Assembly (NCBI GenBank): GCA_019411365.1
Contig: DXQT01000001.1
Span: 92,687-156,686, forward strand
Source of the DNA: Roseburia sp.
GTDB taxonomy: Bacteria > Bacillota_A > Clostridia > Lachnospirales > Lachnospiraceae
Length of the DNA stretch: 64,000 nt
Direction of reading: 5' to 3'
The position numbers and the translations under genes are program-made. Every line of letters begins with the position of its first letter. The first letter of the stretch is position 1. The notes under the pieces were generated by a model. It was given only the letters and a program-made list of their open reading frames with translations, was not told the origin of the DNA and made no database searches. Shown one piece after another: positions 50,485 to 60,280 of this stretch.

Positions 50485-51330
50485 CTACTCTTCCTTCAGC
50501 AGTGCCTGATATACATCCCGTTTGCTCATGCCGCGGTCTTTTGCCACCAGTTTCATCGCCTCTTTGCGCGGTGTCCCCTGGCTTTCATATACCTGCATAT
50601 GTTCCTCTAACGACATATCCTCCCAGGACTTTCTTGCCTCCTCGGCAAGTTCCTCGAAGGTTTTTCCATGAATCACGAGCACATACTCTCCGCGCGGCTC
50701 ATTTTCACCATAATAGACAAGGCTGTCCGACAACGTCGTACGCATCTTTTCCTCATAGCGTTTTGTGAGTTCCCGGCAGATAGAGATCTGCCGGTCTCCG
50801 AGCGTATCATACAGTTCTTCTAATGTTTTGACCAGATGATGCGGCGCCTCATAAATGATGATCGTGCGCGTTTCGTCCTTTAATTCCTGTAAAATAGCAG
50901 CCCGCTCTTTTTTCTCCCGCGGCAGAAATGCCTCAAACGCAAAACGTCTTGTTGGAAGCCCGGACATCGTAAGCGCCGTAATACATGCCGCTGCTCCCGG
51001 CAGGGAAGTCACTTCGATCCCTTCCTCATAACAGATGCGCACTAAATCTTCGCCCGGATCGGAAATTCCCGGCGTACCCGCATCCGTGATCAGCGCAATG
51101 TTTTTTCCTTCCCGCAGCTTATCTGCAAGCTGATATGCTTTTTCTATCTTATTGTATTCATGATAACTCGTCATCGGCGTTTTGATCTCAAAATGATTCA
51201 ACAGCTTAATGGAATTTCTGGTATCTTCCGCTGCGATCAGATCCACTTCCTTTAATGTGCGAAGCACCCGGTAGGTGATATCCTCAAGATTGCCGATCGG
51301 TGTTGCACATAAATATAATTTTCCTGCCAT
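50485..51330 (-). CDS. rsmI: 16S rRNA (cytidine1402-2'-O)-methyltransferase
   Basis: A 281-residue SAM-dependent tetrapyrrole-methylase-fold enzyme with the RsmI start LYLCATPIGNLEDITYR, ITDAGTPGISDPG and LPGAAACITAL. It methylates the 2'-OH of C1402 in 16S rRNA. The ATG at 51330 has GGAGA upstream; another ATG four codons earlier lacks spacing. It converges with the DUF885 gene with only five bases between stops. Confidence 0.95.
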   Translation of the reverse strand: MAGKLYLCATPIGNLEDITYRVLRTLKEVDLIAAEDTRNSIKLLNHFEIKTPMTSYHEYNKIEKAYQLADKLREGKNIALITDAGTPGISDPGEDLVRICYEEGIEVTSLPGAAACITALTMSGLPTRRFAFEAFLPREKKERAAILQELKDETRTIIIYEAPHHLVKTLEELYDTLGDRQISICRELTKRYEEKMRTTLSDSLVYYGENEPRGEYVLVIHGKTFEELAEEARKSWEDMSLEEHMQVYESQGTPRKEAMKLVAKDRGMSKRDVYQALLKEE

Positions 51331-51420
51331 CGTTCTCTCCATTTTCGGAATATTATGCTGATTCTTATTAGCACATTATAAAACCACTCCGTAAAATTGA
51401 CAAGAAAATCCTGCGTTATA

Positions 51421-52254
51421 CTAAGATAAGCTTTCATGTTCAATTAATTGATTCACCTTCCTGCGGAGTCCAATGAACTCATCCGTATCTTTGAGTGACA
51501 GATCACGATCATATGGCAGCAATACCGGAACCTCTGCCTTTACGGTTCCCGGTCTCTGTGTCAGCACATAAATTTTACTGGATAAAAAGACTGCCTCCTC
51601 TATATCGTGTGTGACAAAAATAACAGTCGGCTTTTCCTCCTGCCAGATCTGGCGCATTAAAAGCTGCATGTCCGCTTTGGTCTGCGGGTCTAAGGCAGAG
51701 AACGGTTCATCCATGAGTAATACCTCCGGGCTGTTTGCCAGTGCTCTCGCGATCGCAACCCTCTGTTTCATACCACCGGAAAGCTCCCTTGGATAACTGT
51801 CACGGAATTTTTCCAGTTTGATGATCTTTAAATATTTATTCAGAATCTCTTCCTGCTGGTCCGCCGGCATTTTCCGCAGTTTTAATCCAAACTTAATGTT
51901 ATCTCCGACTGTCATCCACGGAAAAAGTGTATAGGACTGGAATACCATGCCACGATCCGCTCCAGGACCTATGATGTCACGATCCTGAATGACGATCTTT
52001 CCCGATGTCGCAGTGTCAAGGCCGCCGATCATACGCAAAAGAGTGGATTTACCACAGCCGGACGGTCCTACGATCGAAACAAATTCATTTTCCATGACAT
52101 TGATATTCACATCTTTCATCGCCTTGACATCGCCCTTGGCAGATGGATATATTTTCTGCAGATCTCTGACATAAACGGTACTGTTTGCAAGATTTGCCTC
52201 TATATGATCTTCCGCAGGCGGAAGTATATTCTTTTTTTTCTTAAAAAATCCCAT
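51421..52254 (-). CDS. ABC transporter ATPase, nitrate/sulfonate/taurine type
   Basis: A 277-residue ATPase: Walker A GPSGCGKST, signature LSGGMKQR, Walker B VLLMDEPFSALD. Close to the SsuB/TauB/NrtD group. It energises the permease and binding protein encoded directly upstream. It ends the long minus-strand run that starts with the LuxR-type gene, so it is probably part of the guanidine/urea-type nitrogen locus. Confidence 0.95.
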   Translation of the reverse strand: MGFFKKKKNILPPAEDHIEANLANSTVYVRDLQKIYPSAKGDVKAMKDVNINVMENEFVSIVGPSGCGKSTLLRMIGGLDTATSGKIVIQDRDIIGPGADRGMVFQSYTLFPWMTVGDNIKFGLKLRKMPADQQEEILNKYLKIIKLEKFRDSYPRELSGGMKQRVAIARALANSPEVLLMDEPFSALDPQTKADMQLLMRQIWQEEKPTVIFVTHDIEEAVFLSSKIYVLTQRPGTVKAEVPVLLPYDRDLSLKDTDEFIGLRRKVNQLIEHESLS

Positions 52255-52281
52255 ATGCTAAAACCTTACCTTTCTAACGGT

Positions 52282-53064
52282 TTACGCAGCCGCCCACGGA
52301 AACAGTTTTTTATTTAAAAATGCAAAAATACGGTCCGTAATCAGTCCAAGCAGACCGATCAAAATAATGTTGGCAAAAATAGCGTCCGTCTTTAAGAAAC
52401 GCTGCGATTTTAAGATTGTGTATCCAAGTCCTGTATTTGCAGCTACCAGTTCGGCGCTGACCAAATAGGTCCACGCCCAGCCGATCATCATACGCAGTGT
52501 TTCCATCAGTCTTGGCATCATTGCCGGAATCAGGATCTTAAAGATCGTCTTTGGAGTGTTTGAACCTAACGTATACCCGGCATTGATCAGATCATCCGGT
52601 ACCGCAAGCGCATCATCCGCAACCATTAATACAAGTTGGAAAAATGTACCGATAAAAATGACCGTGATCTTCGCACTTTCTTCGATTCCTACCCATACCA
52701 TGATAAGAGGTACAAATGCCGGAACCGGCATATAACGGACAAACTCACACAGTGGGCGAATAAATGCTTCTGCCTTTTTGAATGTTCCAACTAAAATACC
52801 GATCGGAACACCTAAAAGAACCGCATATACAAAACCAAGAGTGATACGGTAAATACTAATGCCTGTGTTCTGAAGCAGGCTTCCATCCTTGATGGACTCT
52901 ATATAGTAGTTCACCACATTTTGTGGTTTCGGGAGAAAAATTTCCTTGATCGCTCCACTTTCACTTGCAATCAGCCACGCAGCAAGTACAATGACAAATG
53001 AAAGTATTGCAAACAATAGATATTTTTTTCTGTCGATTTCCTTTCTTATCTTAATTCGAATCAT
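52282..53064 (-). CDS. ABC transporter permease, nitrate/sulfonate/taurine type
   Basis: A 260-residue membrane protein with about six helices and the domain typical of SsuC/TauC (FVRYMPVPAFVPLIMVWVG, then the EAA loop NAGYTLGSNTPKTIFKILIPA). Its ATG overlaps the stop of the binding-protein gene by one base (TAATG), so translation is coupled. Confidence 0.94.
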   Translation of the reverse strand: MIRIKIRKEIDRKKYLLFAILSFVIVLAAWLIASESGAIKEIFLPKPQNVVNYYIESIKDGSLLQNTGISIYRITLGFVYAVLLGVPIGILVGTFKKAEAFIRPLCEFVRYMPVPAFVPLIMVWVGIEESAKITVIFIGTFFQLVLMVADDALAVPDDLINAGYTLGSNTPKTIFKILIPAMMPRLMETLRMMIGWAWTYLVSAELVAANTGLGYTILKSQRFLKTDAIFANIILIGLLGLITDRIFAFLNKKLFPWAAA

Positions 53065-54134
53065 TATTCTGCCCCCTTAATGTAGGTATCATCCAAAATA
53101 GAGCTTAAATCATCCGGGATCTCATCGATCATCTTGGTTGATAACAGGAACTCCGCCGATTTCTGTAACGTATAAGAAAGATAGGTATAATCATCTCCGT
53201 CTTTAAAAGTTTCTTCATTCTTTGCCTTATCAAAAATAGTAACACCGTCTAACATGGTCATATAATCATCTCTGGTAAGTTCTGCACCGTCGCAGATTGC
53301 CTGAATGAAATCATCATCTCTTGCATTTAATTTTTCAACACCATCAAACCAGGAATCGACGATTTTCTGTACCGCATCGGAACTTGAATCCAGCACTTCC
53401 TGTCTGACCGCAAGTGTATCCGGGATCAAACCAGGCTCTTCCTTTGTACTGTACAAAAGTTTTCCACCTGCACCTATCGCTGTGGAAAGTGTCGGCTCCC
53501 AGAGCACTGCTGCATCGATACTTCCCGCAATGAATGCCGGGCCTGCATCGTTAATCGTCATATTGACAAAGTTGACATCATCGACCGTCATATTGTTTTC
53601 TTCTAATATTTTCAGCAAAAACATATGCTCTAAGGTACCAACCTCAGTTGCAACTGTCTTACCCTTTAAATCTTCAATACTGTTAATTCCATCCTGTACC
53701 ACGATACCATCTGCACCGTAGGAATTATCATTGACTAAAACAACTTTAAAATCCACACCCTCATTGACCGGCGCTACCGCATCGGAAGCTGCGATACAGA
53801 TACCATCCACCTGTCCGGAATAGAATGCAGTTAGGGAATCACTGTATACCGGGAAGAACTGGAGGTCAACATAGACACCATTCTGTTCAAAAATACCAGT
53901 GTCCTTCACGCCATACCATGCATACCAGCCGGACATCGGACTGACACCAAGGATGAACGGATTGCTCTCTGTTCCTTTTGCCTCTCCTGCATCTGCGGTC
54001 TTTTCCGTCGCTTTTGCACTATCACCATTTGCTGTACTGTTTCCTGATGTGCTGTTATTTCCACATCCTCCTAACATGGCAAGTGCCATCATTGCAATGA
54101 GCAGAATACTGATACTTCTCTTAATTTTTTTCAT
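53064..54134 (-). CDS. Substrate-binding lipoprotein of the nitrogen-compound ABC importer
   Basis: A 356-residue protein of the NMT1/SsuA/TauA-like family. Lipobox LGGC, lipidated Cys24, a Ser/Thr/Ala-rich linker, then the two-lobed domain (GVKDTGIFEQNGVYVDL, NSIEDLKGKTVATEVGT, IDAAVLWEPTLS). It is clearly related to the broken binding-protein gene at 62775. Linked to the carboxylase genes, it probably binds guanidine, urea or a derivative; the ligand is not fixed by sequence. Confidence 0.92.
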   Translation of the reverse strand: MKKIKRSISILLIAMMALAMLGGCGNNSTSGNSTANGDSAKATEKTADAGEAKGTESNPFILGVSPMSGWYAWYGVKDTGIFEQNGVYVDLQFFPVYSDSLTAFYSGQVDGICIAASDAVAPVNEGVDFKVVLVNDNSYGADGIVVQDGINSIEDLKGKTVATEVGTLEHMFLLKILEENNMTVDDVNFVNMTINDAGPAFIAGSIDAAVLWEPTLSTAIGAGGKLLYSTKEEPGLIPDTLAVRQEVLDSSSDAVQKIVDSWFDGVEKLNARDDDFIQAICDGAELTRDDYMTMLDGVTIFDKAKNEETFKDGDDYTYLSYTLQKSAEFLLSTKMIDEIPDDLSSILDDTYIKGAE

Positions 54135-54164
54135 ATGGTTGTCCTCCTCTTCCTCTTACTACGC

Positions 54165-54506
54165 TTACATGATCGCTTCAATTCCTTTTTCTCCGGTTCT
54201 TACGCGGATCGCATCATTAACCGGAAGTACAAAAATTTTTCCGTCTCCGGCATGATTCGTCTTATTAACCTCCACAACCGTGTCGATCAGTTTCTGTAAA
54301 TCTTCATCCCTGACAAACATATCGATCATTCTTTTTGCGACCAGTCTGTGTTTTACCGGTGCGCCCTCATCATAATCGTAATGTACCGGACATTTTCCCC
54401 GCCCGATGATCTCACGGATCGTCATGGAATGAAATCCCGCCTGGTCTAAGGCATCTTTTGTCGGAAAATACATTTTCGGTCTTAATATAATCATTACCTC
54501 TTTCAT
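54165..54506 (-). CDS. PII signal protein, NifI2-like
   Basis: A 113-residue PII-family trimer subunit (MKEVMIILRPKMYFPTKDAL, GRGKCP, NHAGDGKIFVLPVNDAIRVRTGEKG). The T-loop region is unusual (HYDYDEGAPVKHRLVAKR) and lacks the RGxEY uridylylation site of GlnB. The C-terminal part matches NifI2, which with NifI1 regulates nitrogenase in methanogens and clostridia by sensing 2-oxoglutarate and ATP. Nitrogenase genes are absent here, so the target is probably the neighbouring transporter or carboxylase. It follows the other PII gene by 15 bases. Confidence 0.85.
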   Translation of the reverse strand: MKEVMIILRPKMYFPTKDALDQAGFHSMTIREIIGRGKCPVHYDYDEGAPVKHRLVAKRMIDMFVRDEDLQKLIDTVVEVNKTNHAGDGKIFVLPVNDAIRVRTGEKGIEAIM

Positions 54507-54521
54507 CGCGGCACCTCCGTC

Positions 54522-54848
54522 CTATAACTCGTCTTTTCCACTGCTGATCGTGATTGCACGCTCCACATCGCTGACAAAAATTTTTCCATCTCCGTAGGTT
54601 CCGTTTTTATCCACTCTCGCGTTCTCAACAATTACTTTCAGCACCTTATCCACGTCCCCATCTTCCACAACAAGCATGATCAGTTCTTTGGGGATTTCAT
54701 CATAATAGGTGTCACCTACTTTTAAACCTTTCTGTTTTCCACGTCCAAGCACGCTCATTTTGGTTGCTGCTGCAAAACCGCCTGCAAGCAGTGCATCGAG
54801 CACATCCTCTGATTTTTCCGGTCTGACAATCGCTTTTATCATCTTCAT
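54522..54848 (-). CDS. PII signal protein, NifI1-like
   Basis: A 108-residue PII protein (MKMIKAIVRPEKSEDVLDAL, SVLGRGKQKGLKVGDTYYDEIPKELI, GDGKIFVSDVERAITI). The pattern VLGRGKQKGL and the T loop with TYYDEIPK fit NifI1. The ATG at 54848 has GGAGG eight bases upstream; an earlier in-frame start would include that site. It pairs with the NifI2-like gene and lies between allophanate hydrolase and the importer. Confidence 0.86.
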   Translation of the reverse strand: MKMIKAIVRPEKSEDVLDALLAGGFAAATKMSVLGRGKQKGLKVGDTYYDEIPKELIMLVVEDGDVDKVLKVIVENARVDKNGTYGDGKIFVSDVERAITISSGKDEL

Positions 54849-54946
54849 ATTTGTTTCCTCCATTTCTTCCTGCTTATTGTTCATTAACTACTTCATTCCT
54901 TATTTATGCCTTTTATCATTACATGTTTGTTATTACGTCTTTATTG

Positions 54947-56653
54947 TTACACTTCGTACTTCCCGATATCAGTGATCTCCTTTGCGTTTGCCAGCCCGTA
55001 TTCCTCACAAAGAAAACCTTTAACGATCCTGCCATCGGATAATTCCACATCCCCGATACAGAGTGGTTTCCTGATCTGACCTAAAAATGCTCCGACACTC
55101 ACAACCGGCAGTTCATAGATATCAACTGCGATCGCAGCGCCTTTTTTATCGTCATACACCATCCCCGGTTTTTCCGGTACCGTATCCAGACGGTACAGCC
55201 TGTAATGTGGTGCGGTGTTTACACTTTCCCGATAGGAAGCCCCAAGTTCTGTCAGCTGGCTTTCCAGAGGAAATCCTTTTTTGTGCAGTCCGCATACCGC
55301 AAACGGGATACTCTGTGTCTTTAAAAACTGTTCCGCCGTGCCAAGGATCTCGCCCTCCTGATCGGATAATGAGAAAATGGTAATTCCAAACGGAATGCTT
55401 GTATCTGCCGTATTTTCCGGCACTGCTATGGCGCACATATCAAGCAGGTTACAGTGATTTGTATAAAGTCCCATCTGACTGTTTGTGGAAATCGGATCTT
55501 TTCTGACATCATCTCTTTTAAATGTACCGCCCGCCGTCGGCATGATAAGAACGGCGTCTTTTAAAATGTGTCTTGCCCGCATCCGGTATTCCTGTAATTG
55601 GTGCATCGCCTCGAATACTTTTCTTGCCGTGTGTTCCGGTTTATCGCCTGACCTTAAAATTGTTTCTGTTACCGGAAATACTTTTCCCGGGTGGCTCTCC
55701 ACGAAATCACCGAGATCTTTCCAGCGCTCTGCCACCCAGGGTCCGTCATAAAGAATGGATGCTGCCTTTGAAAACATCGTGTAATCGATATATTCCACGG
55801 TAATTCCCATATCCTCGATCCGCTTTTTCGCCTGTTCCCATTTTGCTTTGTACATATCTTCATATGGTCCGTAAAATGTCACACCGTCTTTTGCCAGACA
55901 GATTTTTTTCGGAAGTTTTGGCAGTGGCTCTTTGTACTCCCTTGACCAGCAGCACTCTTCATCCACGCCGCGTGCCGCAAGGTTGACTTTCTCTGCATCT
56001 TCCAGGCTGTTTGCAAACACGGTGACACAGTCAAGGCTTGCGCATGCCGGAACCACTCCTTTGGTCGACCAGGCGCCGAGAGACGGCTTGTAGCCGACCA
56101 GACAGTTTAATGCTGCCGGTATACGGCCGGAACCTGCGGTATCTGTTCCCAGTGAGAACGCTGCCATTCCAAGTGCCACAGAGACTGCGGAACCGGAACT
56201 TGATCCACCGCTGATCAGCTCTGGATCAAGTGCGTTTTTTACTTCTCCATAAGGGCTTCTTGTTCCGACAAGACCTGTTGCAAACTGGTCTAAGTTGGTT
56301 TTCCCGACCGGAAATGCACCTGTCTCGATCAGTTTTTTTACAACCGCTGCATCTTCTTTTGGATCATATGCATAATCCGGACACGCTGCTGTCGTAGGAG
56401 ATCCCGCCACATCAATGTTGTCCTTGACTGCAAACGGGATACCCCATAATGGAAGCGATTCCATATCTTTTGGAAGTTTTTTAATGTAACCCATCATCCG
56501 TTTCAGATCCGGCGCGACAATCCAGATATTATAATCCCTGTACTTTTCTGCCCGGCGCACGATCTCGCCGGCAAGCTCCTCCGGAGTAAGTGATCCTTCT
56601 TTATAACTGTTTCTGATCCATGTCATTGTCAGTTTTTTGGGGAAATATTTCAT
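54947..56653 (-). CDS. atzF: Allophanate hydrolase
   Basis: A 568-residue amidase-signature enzyme that splits allophanate into ammonia and CO2. Catalytic triad Lys77 (FAVKDN), cis-Ser151 (GGSSSGS) and nucleophile Ser175 (DTAGSGR), with the spacing of AtzF. Residues from about 450 on form the extra C-terminal domain found in AtzF-type enzymes. The ATG at 56653 has GGAG upstream and lies 17 bases after the carboxylase stop. Confidence 0.93.
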   Translation of the reverse strand: MKYFPKKLTMTWIRNSYKEGSLTPEELAGEIVRRAEKYRDYNIWIVAPDLKRMMGYIKKLPKDMESLPLWGIPFAVKDNIDVAGSPTTAACPDYAYDPKEDAAVVKKLIETGAFPVGKTNLDQFATGLVGTRSPYGEVKNALDPELISGGSSSGSAVSVALGMAAFSLGTDTAGSGRIPAALNCLVGYKPSLGAWSTKGVVPACASLDCVTVFANSLEDAEKVNLAARGVDEECCWSREYKEPLPKLPKKICLAKDGVTFYGPYEDMYKAKWEQAKKRIEDMGITVEYIDYTMFSKAASILYDGPWVAERWKDLGDFVESHPGKVFPVTETILRSGDKPEHTARKVFEAMHQLQEYRMRARHILKDAVLIMPTAGGTFKRDDVRKDPISTNSQMGLYTNHCNLLDMCAIAVPENTADTSIPFGITIFSLSDQEGEILGTAEQFLKTQSIPFAVCGLHKKGFPLESQLTELGASYRESVNTAPHYRLYRLDTVPEKPGMVYDDKKGAAIAVDIYELPVVSVGAFLGQIRKPLCIGDVELSDGRIVKGFLCEEYGLANAKEITDIGKYEV

Positions 56654-56669
56654 ATTTATCACTCTCCTT

Positions 56670-59600
56670 TTACACGCGGATACTTGCCGCAAGCTGTCCG
56701 GAATTTACCTGTTCGCCCGGTTTTAAATATACTTTTTCAATGGTTCCGCTGTACTCTGCCGTAACCGGGAATTCCATTTTCATGCTCTCTAAGATCACAA
56801 GAGTGTCCCCCTCTCTGACCTTCTGTCCGTCCTCGACTAATACCTTCCATACACTTCCCGGAATATTGGTTCTTGCTGCCTCACAGCCGTCCGGTACGGT
56901 TTCTTCCACGATTGCCGGCGCATCCTGTGTCTCGGAATCAAACTCATCGAGTCCTTTTTCTTTCCACATCTTCCGCTCTGCCTCAAAAGATGCTTCCTGA
57001 TGATCTTTAAATACCCGGATCGTATCTTCATGTTCCTTTAAGAACTGCTCATATTTTCCAAGGTTGAAGCTTGTCTCTTCTATCTTAATCTTGAACCTGC
57101 CACGAAGAAAATCTTCTCTGTCTTTTAAGATTTCCTCTGCGCTGACCGGATAGAAACGGATCTGATCAAAGAAATCCAACAGCCATGGTTTTCCATGTTT
57201 GAAATATTCTGTCTCTTTTAACGGATTCCACATCTGAATGGTACGTCCGACAAACTGATAACCGCCAGGACCCTCCATACCATATACACACAGGTATGCG
57301 CCGCCGATTCCAACTGCATTTTCCGGTGTCCATGGTCTTGCCGGGTTGTATTTGGTCGTTACCATACGGTGTCTCGGATCAACGGGTGTTGCAACCGGAG
57401 CTCCAAGATAAACATCGCCAAGTCCAAGTACCAGATAATCCGCATCAAATACAATCTTCTTTACATCCTCTATGCTGTCTAAGCCGTTGATCCTGCGGAT
57501 AAATTCCGGGTTGCTCGGACACCATGGTGCGTTTGGTCTTACCGTCTGCTGATAACGCTTCGCTGCAAGCTGTGTCTGCGGATCATCCCAGGATAACGGA
57601 AGCCAGATGATTCTTGACGGAACCGTTACATCGGAAAGTTCCGGTAATGTGCGGTTGGTTTCAAGTACCGCTGCAAGCATTTCCTTAAGGGAAATCTTTT
57701 CGATATCAAAATGTATCTGTAAGGAACGGATGCCCGGTGTCAGGTCAATGACCGGCAGATCTTTTTTCTTTAACTCCTGCATGAGAACGTGAACCCGGAA
57801 ACGGATCGCAATATCGAGTTCCATCTCTCCGTATTCCACCAGAATATTATCTTCACCATCAAGTCTTGCAACGATCTTTGTTCCCGCTGCCGTTTCCTCT
57901 GCGAGGATCGCGTAATGATAATCAAGATCTTTTTGCTCCGGCAGTACAACTTCTTGATATTCATGACGAAGATTTGCTTCCTCCGCTTCCCGGATTTCCT
58001 TTGCCTGATCTAAATCAAGAAGCCTGAAGTGAACTTTATCGCCCGGATGAAGCTGTCCTAATTTCCACATCTCGCCTTTTGCCGTTGTCACGGAACATAC
58101 GAATCCGCCAAGGCTCGGACCATCCGGTCCAAGTAAAATGGACTGGTCACCGGTCAGATCCAGGGTACCTACCGCATAGGCATTGTCGTGAATGTTTGAC
58201 GGATGAAGTCCTGCCTCGCCGCCATCCTCCCGTACCCACTGCGGGATCGGACCATTTAAACGGATACCGGTTCTCGCGCTGTTAAAGTTTACCTCATACT
58301 CAGATTCTGTTAAGGTCTTTAAGTATTCCGGTTTCAAATATTCCGGTGTCGGCTGTGGTCCCGGGATCACACCGATCGTCCACTCATTCGTCAGTTTTGG
58401 ACGATATTTTTCCGGCATGGAATCGATCGAATCGATCACACATTTTTCCTGTAAATGAAGCACATCTCCGGTGCGTAAGGTACGTCCGTTGTGTCCGCCG
58501 AATTTTCCATCAATAAAGGTAGAACTGCTGCCCATGATCTTTGGCATATCAAATCCGCCTGCCACTAAGAGATAGGTTCTCATTCCGACTTTACAGTCTG
58601 TAAATTTCAACACCTGCATGGCGGATGCATGTACCACCTGATACATCGGGATCTCCACTCCATCTAAGGTTGCCTTCATATCTGCACCTGTGATACAGAA
58701 ACTTACGGTTGTACGGAAACGGTAACTGCCGCCTCTTAATGTCAGCTCTAATCCCGGTGCACTCTCATCATTGCCAAGAATGCTGTTTCCAATTCGGAAG
58801 TTATAAGCATCCATTGGGCCACAAGGTGGAACTCCGACAAACCAGTAACCGATCATGCCCGGATAATCCTGAACCGTTGTCTGTACTCCGCCGTCAAGTA
58901 CTTCGATTGCATGCTCCTGTGGCATAAAGTCTTTTAACATTCCGGTAAATAATGCACCGGTCTGATAGGTTTCTGTTTTTAACAGTGCTGCTAAATACTG
59001 CATATTTGAGGTAATTCCATACACTCTTGAATCCCTAAGTACACGTTCCATCTTTGCGATCGCATCGGCACGGTCACTTCCATGTACGATCAGTTTTGCA
59101 AGCATCGGATCATAAAGGGATGTTACCTCCACACCTTTCTGGATCCAGGTCTCCACACGCGCTTCCGGTGAAAATGTAACCGCATCGATCTTTCCTGTGC
59201 CAGGGCGGAACCCGTTAATGCAGTCCTCAGCATAGACACGAACCTCGATCGCATGTCCCTGCGGCTTATGTACCAGTGATTTTATATTTTTTAACTCACC
59301 AGCAGCCTCTTTGACCATCCACTCCACAAGGTCGATCCCAAGTACCTCCTCTGTGATACCATGTTCTACCTGAAGTCTTGTATTTACCTCAAGGAAATAA
59401 AATCCTTCCGTCTGATCATCATATAAAAATTCAACCGTTCCGGCACTTCTGTAGGAAGCTTCCTTTGCAAGCCGTTCTGCTGCCGCATACATTTTTTCCC
59501 TGACTTCATCCGAAAGGTTTGGTGCCGGGCTTTCCTCAACTACTTTCTGGTTTCTTCTCTGTACCGAACAGTCTCTCTCTGCCAGTGCTGTTGTCTCACC

Positions 59601-60251
59601 ATATTCGTTGCCGAAAATCTGCACTTCCACATGGCGGGAACGCGTTACATATTTTTCAAGAAATACGCCGGCATCGTTAAAGTTCGCTGCAGCAAGATGA
59701 CAAACTGCATCATAAGCCTGCCGTAATTCTTCGGTGGAGTTACAGATCCTCATTCCGATTCCACCGCCGCCTGCGGTGCTCTTTAAGATAACCGGATATC
59801 CGATTTTTTCTGCCTCTGTAACTGCTTCTTCCACTCCGGACAAAAGTCCGGTTCCAGGTAACAGTGGAACATCTGCCTTCTCTGCAAGTGCTCTTGCGGA
59901 ATGTTTCAAACCGAATAACTTGATCTGTTCAGAATCCGGTCCAATGAACTTAATGCCGTTCTCCTCACATTCTTTCGCAAAATCTGTATTCTCACTCAAA
60001 AATCCGTATCCCGGATGGATGGCTTTTGCACCGGTATCCAGTGCAGCCTTTATGATCTTTTTTGTATCGAGGTATGTCTCTTTTGCCGTACCATCGCCAA
60101 TGTATACTGCCTCGTCTGCACGTTCCACATGTAAACTATCCTGATCCGCCTTCGAATATACAGCAACACTGCCGATTCCCATTTTCTTTAAGGTACGTTC
60201 AATTCGAACTGCGATTGCTCCACGATTTGCTATCAGTACTTTATCAAACAT
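56670..60251 (-). CDS. Biotin-dependent urea/guanidine carboxylase
   Basis: A 1193-residue one-chain enzyme: biotin carboxylase (1-450; ATP-grasp GGGGIGMRI, QRRNQKVVEE), carboxyltransferase built of KipA/KipI-like (AHS) domains (about 460-1100; GGAYLCVYGMEGPGGYQFVG), and a biotin carrier with Lys1158 in ESMKMEF. Annotated in databases as urea carboxylase, but enzymes next to two DUF1989 proteins have been shown to act on guanidine, giving carboxyguanidine. An Asp/Asn difference in the carboxyltransferase site is reported to separate the two; I could not place it with certainty. Confidence 0.93.
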   Translation of the reverse strand: MFDKVLIANRGAIAVRIERTLKKMGIGSVAVYSKADQDSLHVERADEAVYIGDGTAKETYLDTKKIIKAALDTGAKAIHPGYGFLSENTDFAKECEENGIKFIGPDSEQIKLFGLKHSARALAEKADVPLLPGTGLLSGVEEAVTEAEKIGYPVILKSTAGGGGIGMRICNSTEELRQAYDAVCHLAAANFNDAGVFLEKYVTRSRHVEVQIFGNEYGETTALAERDCSVQRRNQKVVEESPAPNLSDEVREKMYAAAERLAKEASYRSAGTVEFLYDDQTEGFYFLEVNTRLQVEHGITEEVLGIDLVEWMVKEAAGELKNIKSLVHKPQGHAIEVRVYAEDCINGFRPGTGKIDAVTFSPEARVETWIQKGVEVTSLYDPMLAKLIVHGSDRADAIAKMERVLRDSRVYGITSNMQYLAALLKTETYQTGALFTGMLKDFMPQEHAIEVLDGGVQTTVQDYPGMIGYWFVGVPPCGPMDAYNFRIGNSILGNDESAPGLELTLRGGSYRFRTTVSFCITGADMKATLDGVEIPMYQVVHASAMQVLKFTDCKVGMRTYLLVAGGFDMPKIMGSSSTFIDGKFGGHNGRTLRTGDVLHLQEKCVIDSIDSMPEKYRPKLTNEWTIGVIPGPQPTPEYLKPEYLKTLTESEYEVNFNSARTGIRLNGPIPQWVREDGGEAGLHPSNIHDNAYAVGTLDLTGDQSILLGPDGPSLGGFVCSVTTAKGEMWKLGQLHPGDKVHFRLLDLDQAKEIREAEEANLRHEYQEVVLPEQKDLDYHYAILAEETAAGTKIVARLDGEDNILVEYGEMELDIAIRFRVHVLMQELKKKDLPVIDLTPGIRSLQIHFDIEKISLKEMLAAVLETNRTLPELSDVTVPSRIIWLPLSWDDPQTQLAAKRYQQTVRPNAPWCPSNPEFIRRINGLDSIEDVKKIVFDADYLVLGLGDVYLGAPVATPVDPRHRMVTTKYNPARPWTPENAVGIGGAYLCVYGMEGPGGYQFVGRTIQMWNPLKETEYFKHGKPWLLDFFDQIRFYPVSAEEILKDREDFLRGRFKIKIEETSFNLGKYEQFLKEHEDTIRVFKDHQEASFEAERKMWKEKGLDEFDSETQDAPAIVEETVPDGCEAARTNIPGSVWKVLVEDGQKVREGDTLVILESMKMEFPVTAEYSGTIEKVYLKPGEQVNSGQLAASIRV

Positions 60252-60280
60252 AGGGAATCCTCCAAACTTTTTTCACATTT

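Noticed and set aside
54165..54848. Ordinary GlnB/GlnK next to an ammonium transporter
   Set aside because: No amtB is near, the RGxEY uridylylation site is missing, and the sequences resemble the NifI1/NifI2 types more.
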